DNA of 64,000 nucleotides, taken from positions 182,263-246,262 of the forward strand of contig WTGP01000026.1 in the NCBI GenBank assembly GCA_011523505.1, read 5' to 3'. Shown in pieces: positions 63,953 to 64,000 of this stretch (the first letter of the stretch is position 1; each line of letters starts with the position of its first letter). Both the position numbers and the translations under genes were made by a program. Source of the stretch: Gammaproteobacteria bacterium (lineage in GTDB: Bacteria > Pseudomonadota > Gammaproteobacteria > Steroidobacterales > Foliamicaceae). The notes below the pieces were generated by a model, which searched no databases, was not told the origin of the DNA, and saw only the letters and a list, made by a program, of their open reading frames with translations.

Positions 63953-64000
63953 GTCAACGCAAAGTACAGATGTCCCCTTTTCTCCAAAGCAGAGATGTCC
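63953..64000. mobile_element. Possible terminal sequence of an insertion sequence (continues past window)
   Basis: After moaA, TGTCAACGCAAAGTACAGATGTCC is followed by a near copy, AAAGCAGAGATGTCC, at the window edge. TGT ends and short tandem blocks like these occur at the ends of IS481-type elements, but no transposase is visible, so this stays tentative. Confidence 0.3.

Overview
This is a GC-rich, gene-dense stretch of a gammaproteobacterial chromosome. The gene orders point there: secD-secF-suhB; ndk-rlmN-pilF-rodZ-hisS-yfgM-bamB-der with divergent xseA and guaBA; glyA-ribD-ribE-ribBA-ribH-nusB-thiL-pgpA; and a Fur-linked feoAB. No genus can be named from the sequence alone. Most genes sit in tight operons joined by ATGA or GTGA overlaps, and intergenic space is minimal.

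Layout. 1-2.3 kb: end of secD, secF, suhB. 2.4-13.3 kb: a thiol-dioxygenase-like cupin, then a long operon that starts with an unusual cysteine desulfurase carrying a degenerate IscU-like tail, followed by iscA, ndk, rlmN, a PilF-like lipoprotein, a very short RodZ-like protein, hisS, yfgM, bamB and der, with xseA convergent. 13.3-20.8 kb: guaBA, a VapBC-type toxin-antitoxin pair, tadA, and a three-gene HlyD/ABC export operon. 20.8-23.6 kb: tRNA-Ser(CGA) directly followed by a visibly lower-GC insert (VOC protein, MFS transporter, rhodanese). 23.7-27.4 kb: an HMG-CoA synthase-like enzyme, a small membrane protein paired with a BtuF-like cobalamin-binding protein, and an FKBP lipoprotein. 27.5-33.2 kb: a TonB-dependent receptor, and feoA-feoB plus a 49-residue membrane protein under a Fur-box-like site. 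33.2-46.3 kb: a DUF1820 protein, purL, a histone-deacetylase-family enzyme, glyA, the riboflavin operon, nusB, thiL, pgpA and an MFS exporter. 46.3-54.5 kb: acyl-CoA and ketoacid metabolism (FAH-family protein, acetoacetyl-CoA synthetase, ETF-ubiquinone oxidoreductase, thiolase) around a second TonB-dependent receptor. 54.5-60.1 kb: a seven-gene TtpC-type TonB energising system. 60.1-64 kb: an acyltransferase, xerD, a quinone oxidoreductase, moaA, and at the very edge what may be the end of an insertion sequence.

Functional themes. Iron and TonB-dependent uptake recur: two receptors, feoAB, and a full TonB/ExbB/ExbD operon. Sulfur and Fe-S metabolism is rearranged: the normal isc operon position keeps only a modified IscS and an IscA. 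ispG, usually between rodZ and hisS, is absent here, while an HMG-CoA synthase homologue, a thiolase and an acetoacetyl-CoA synthetase are present, so the isoprenoid route of this organism is worth checking. Palindromic repeats occur at several gene junctions, and one pair lies in frame inside thiL.
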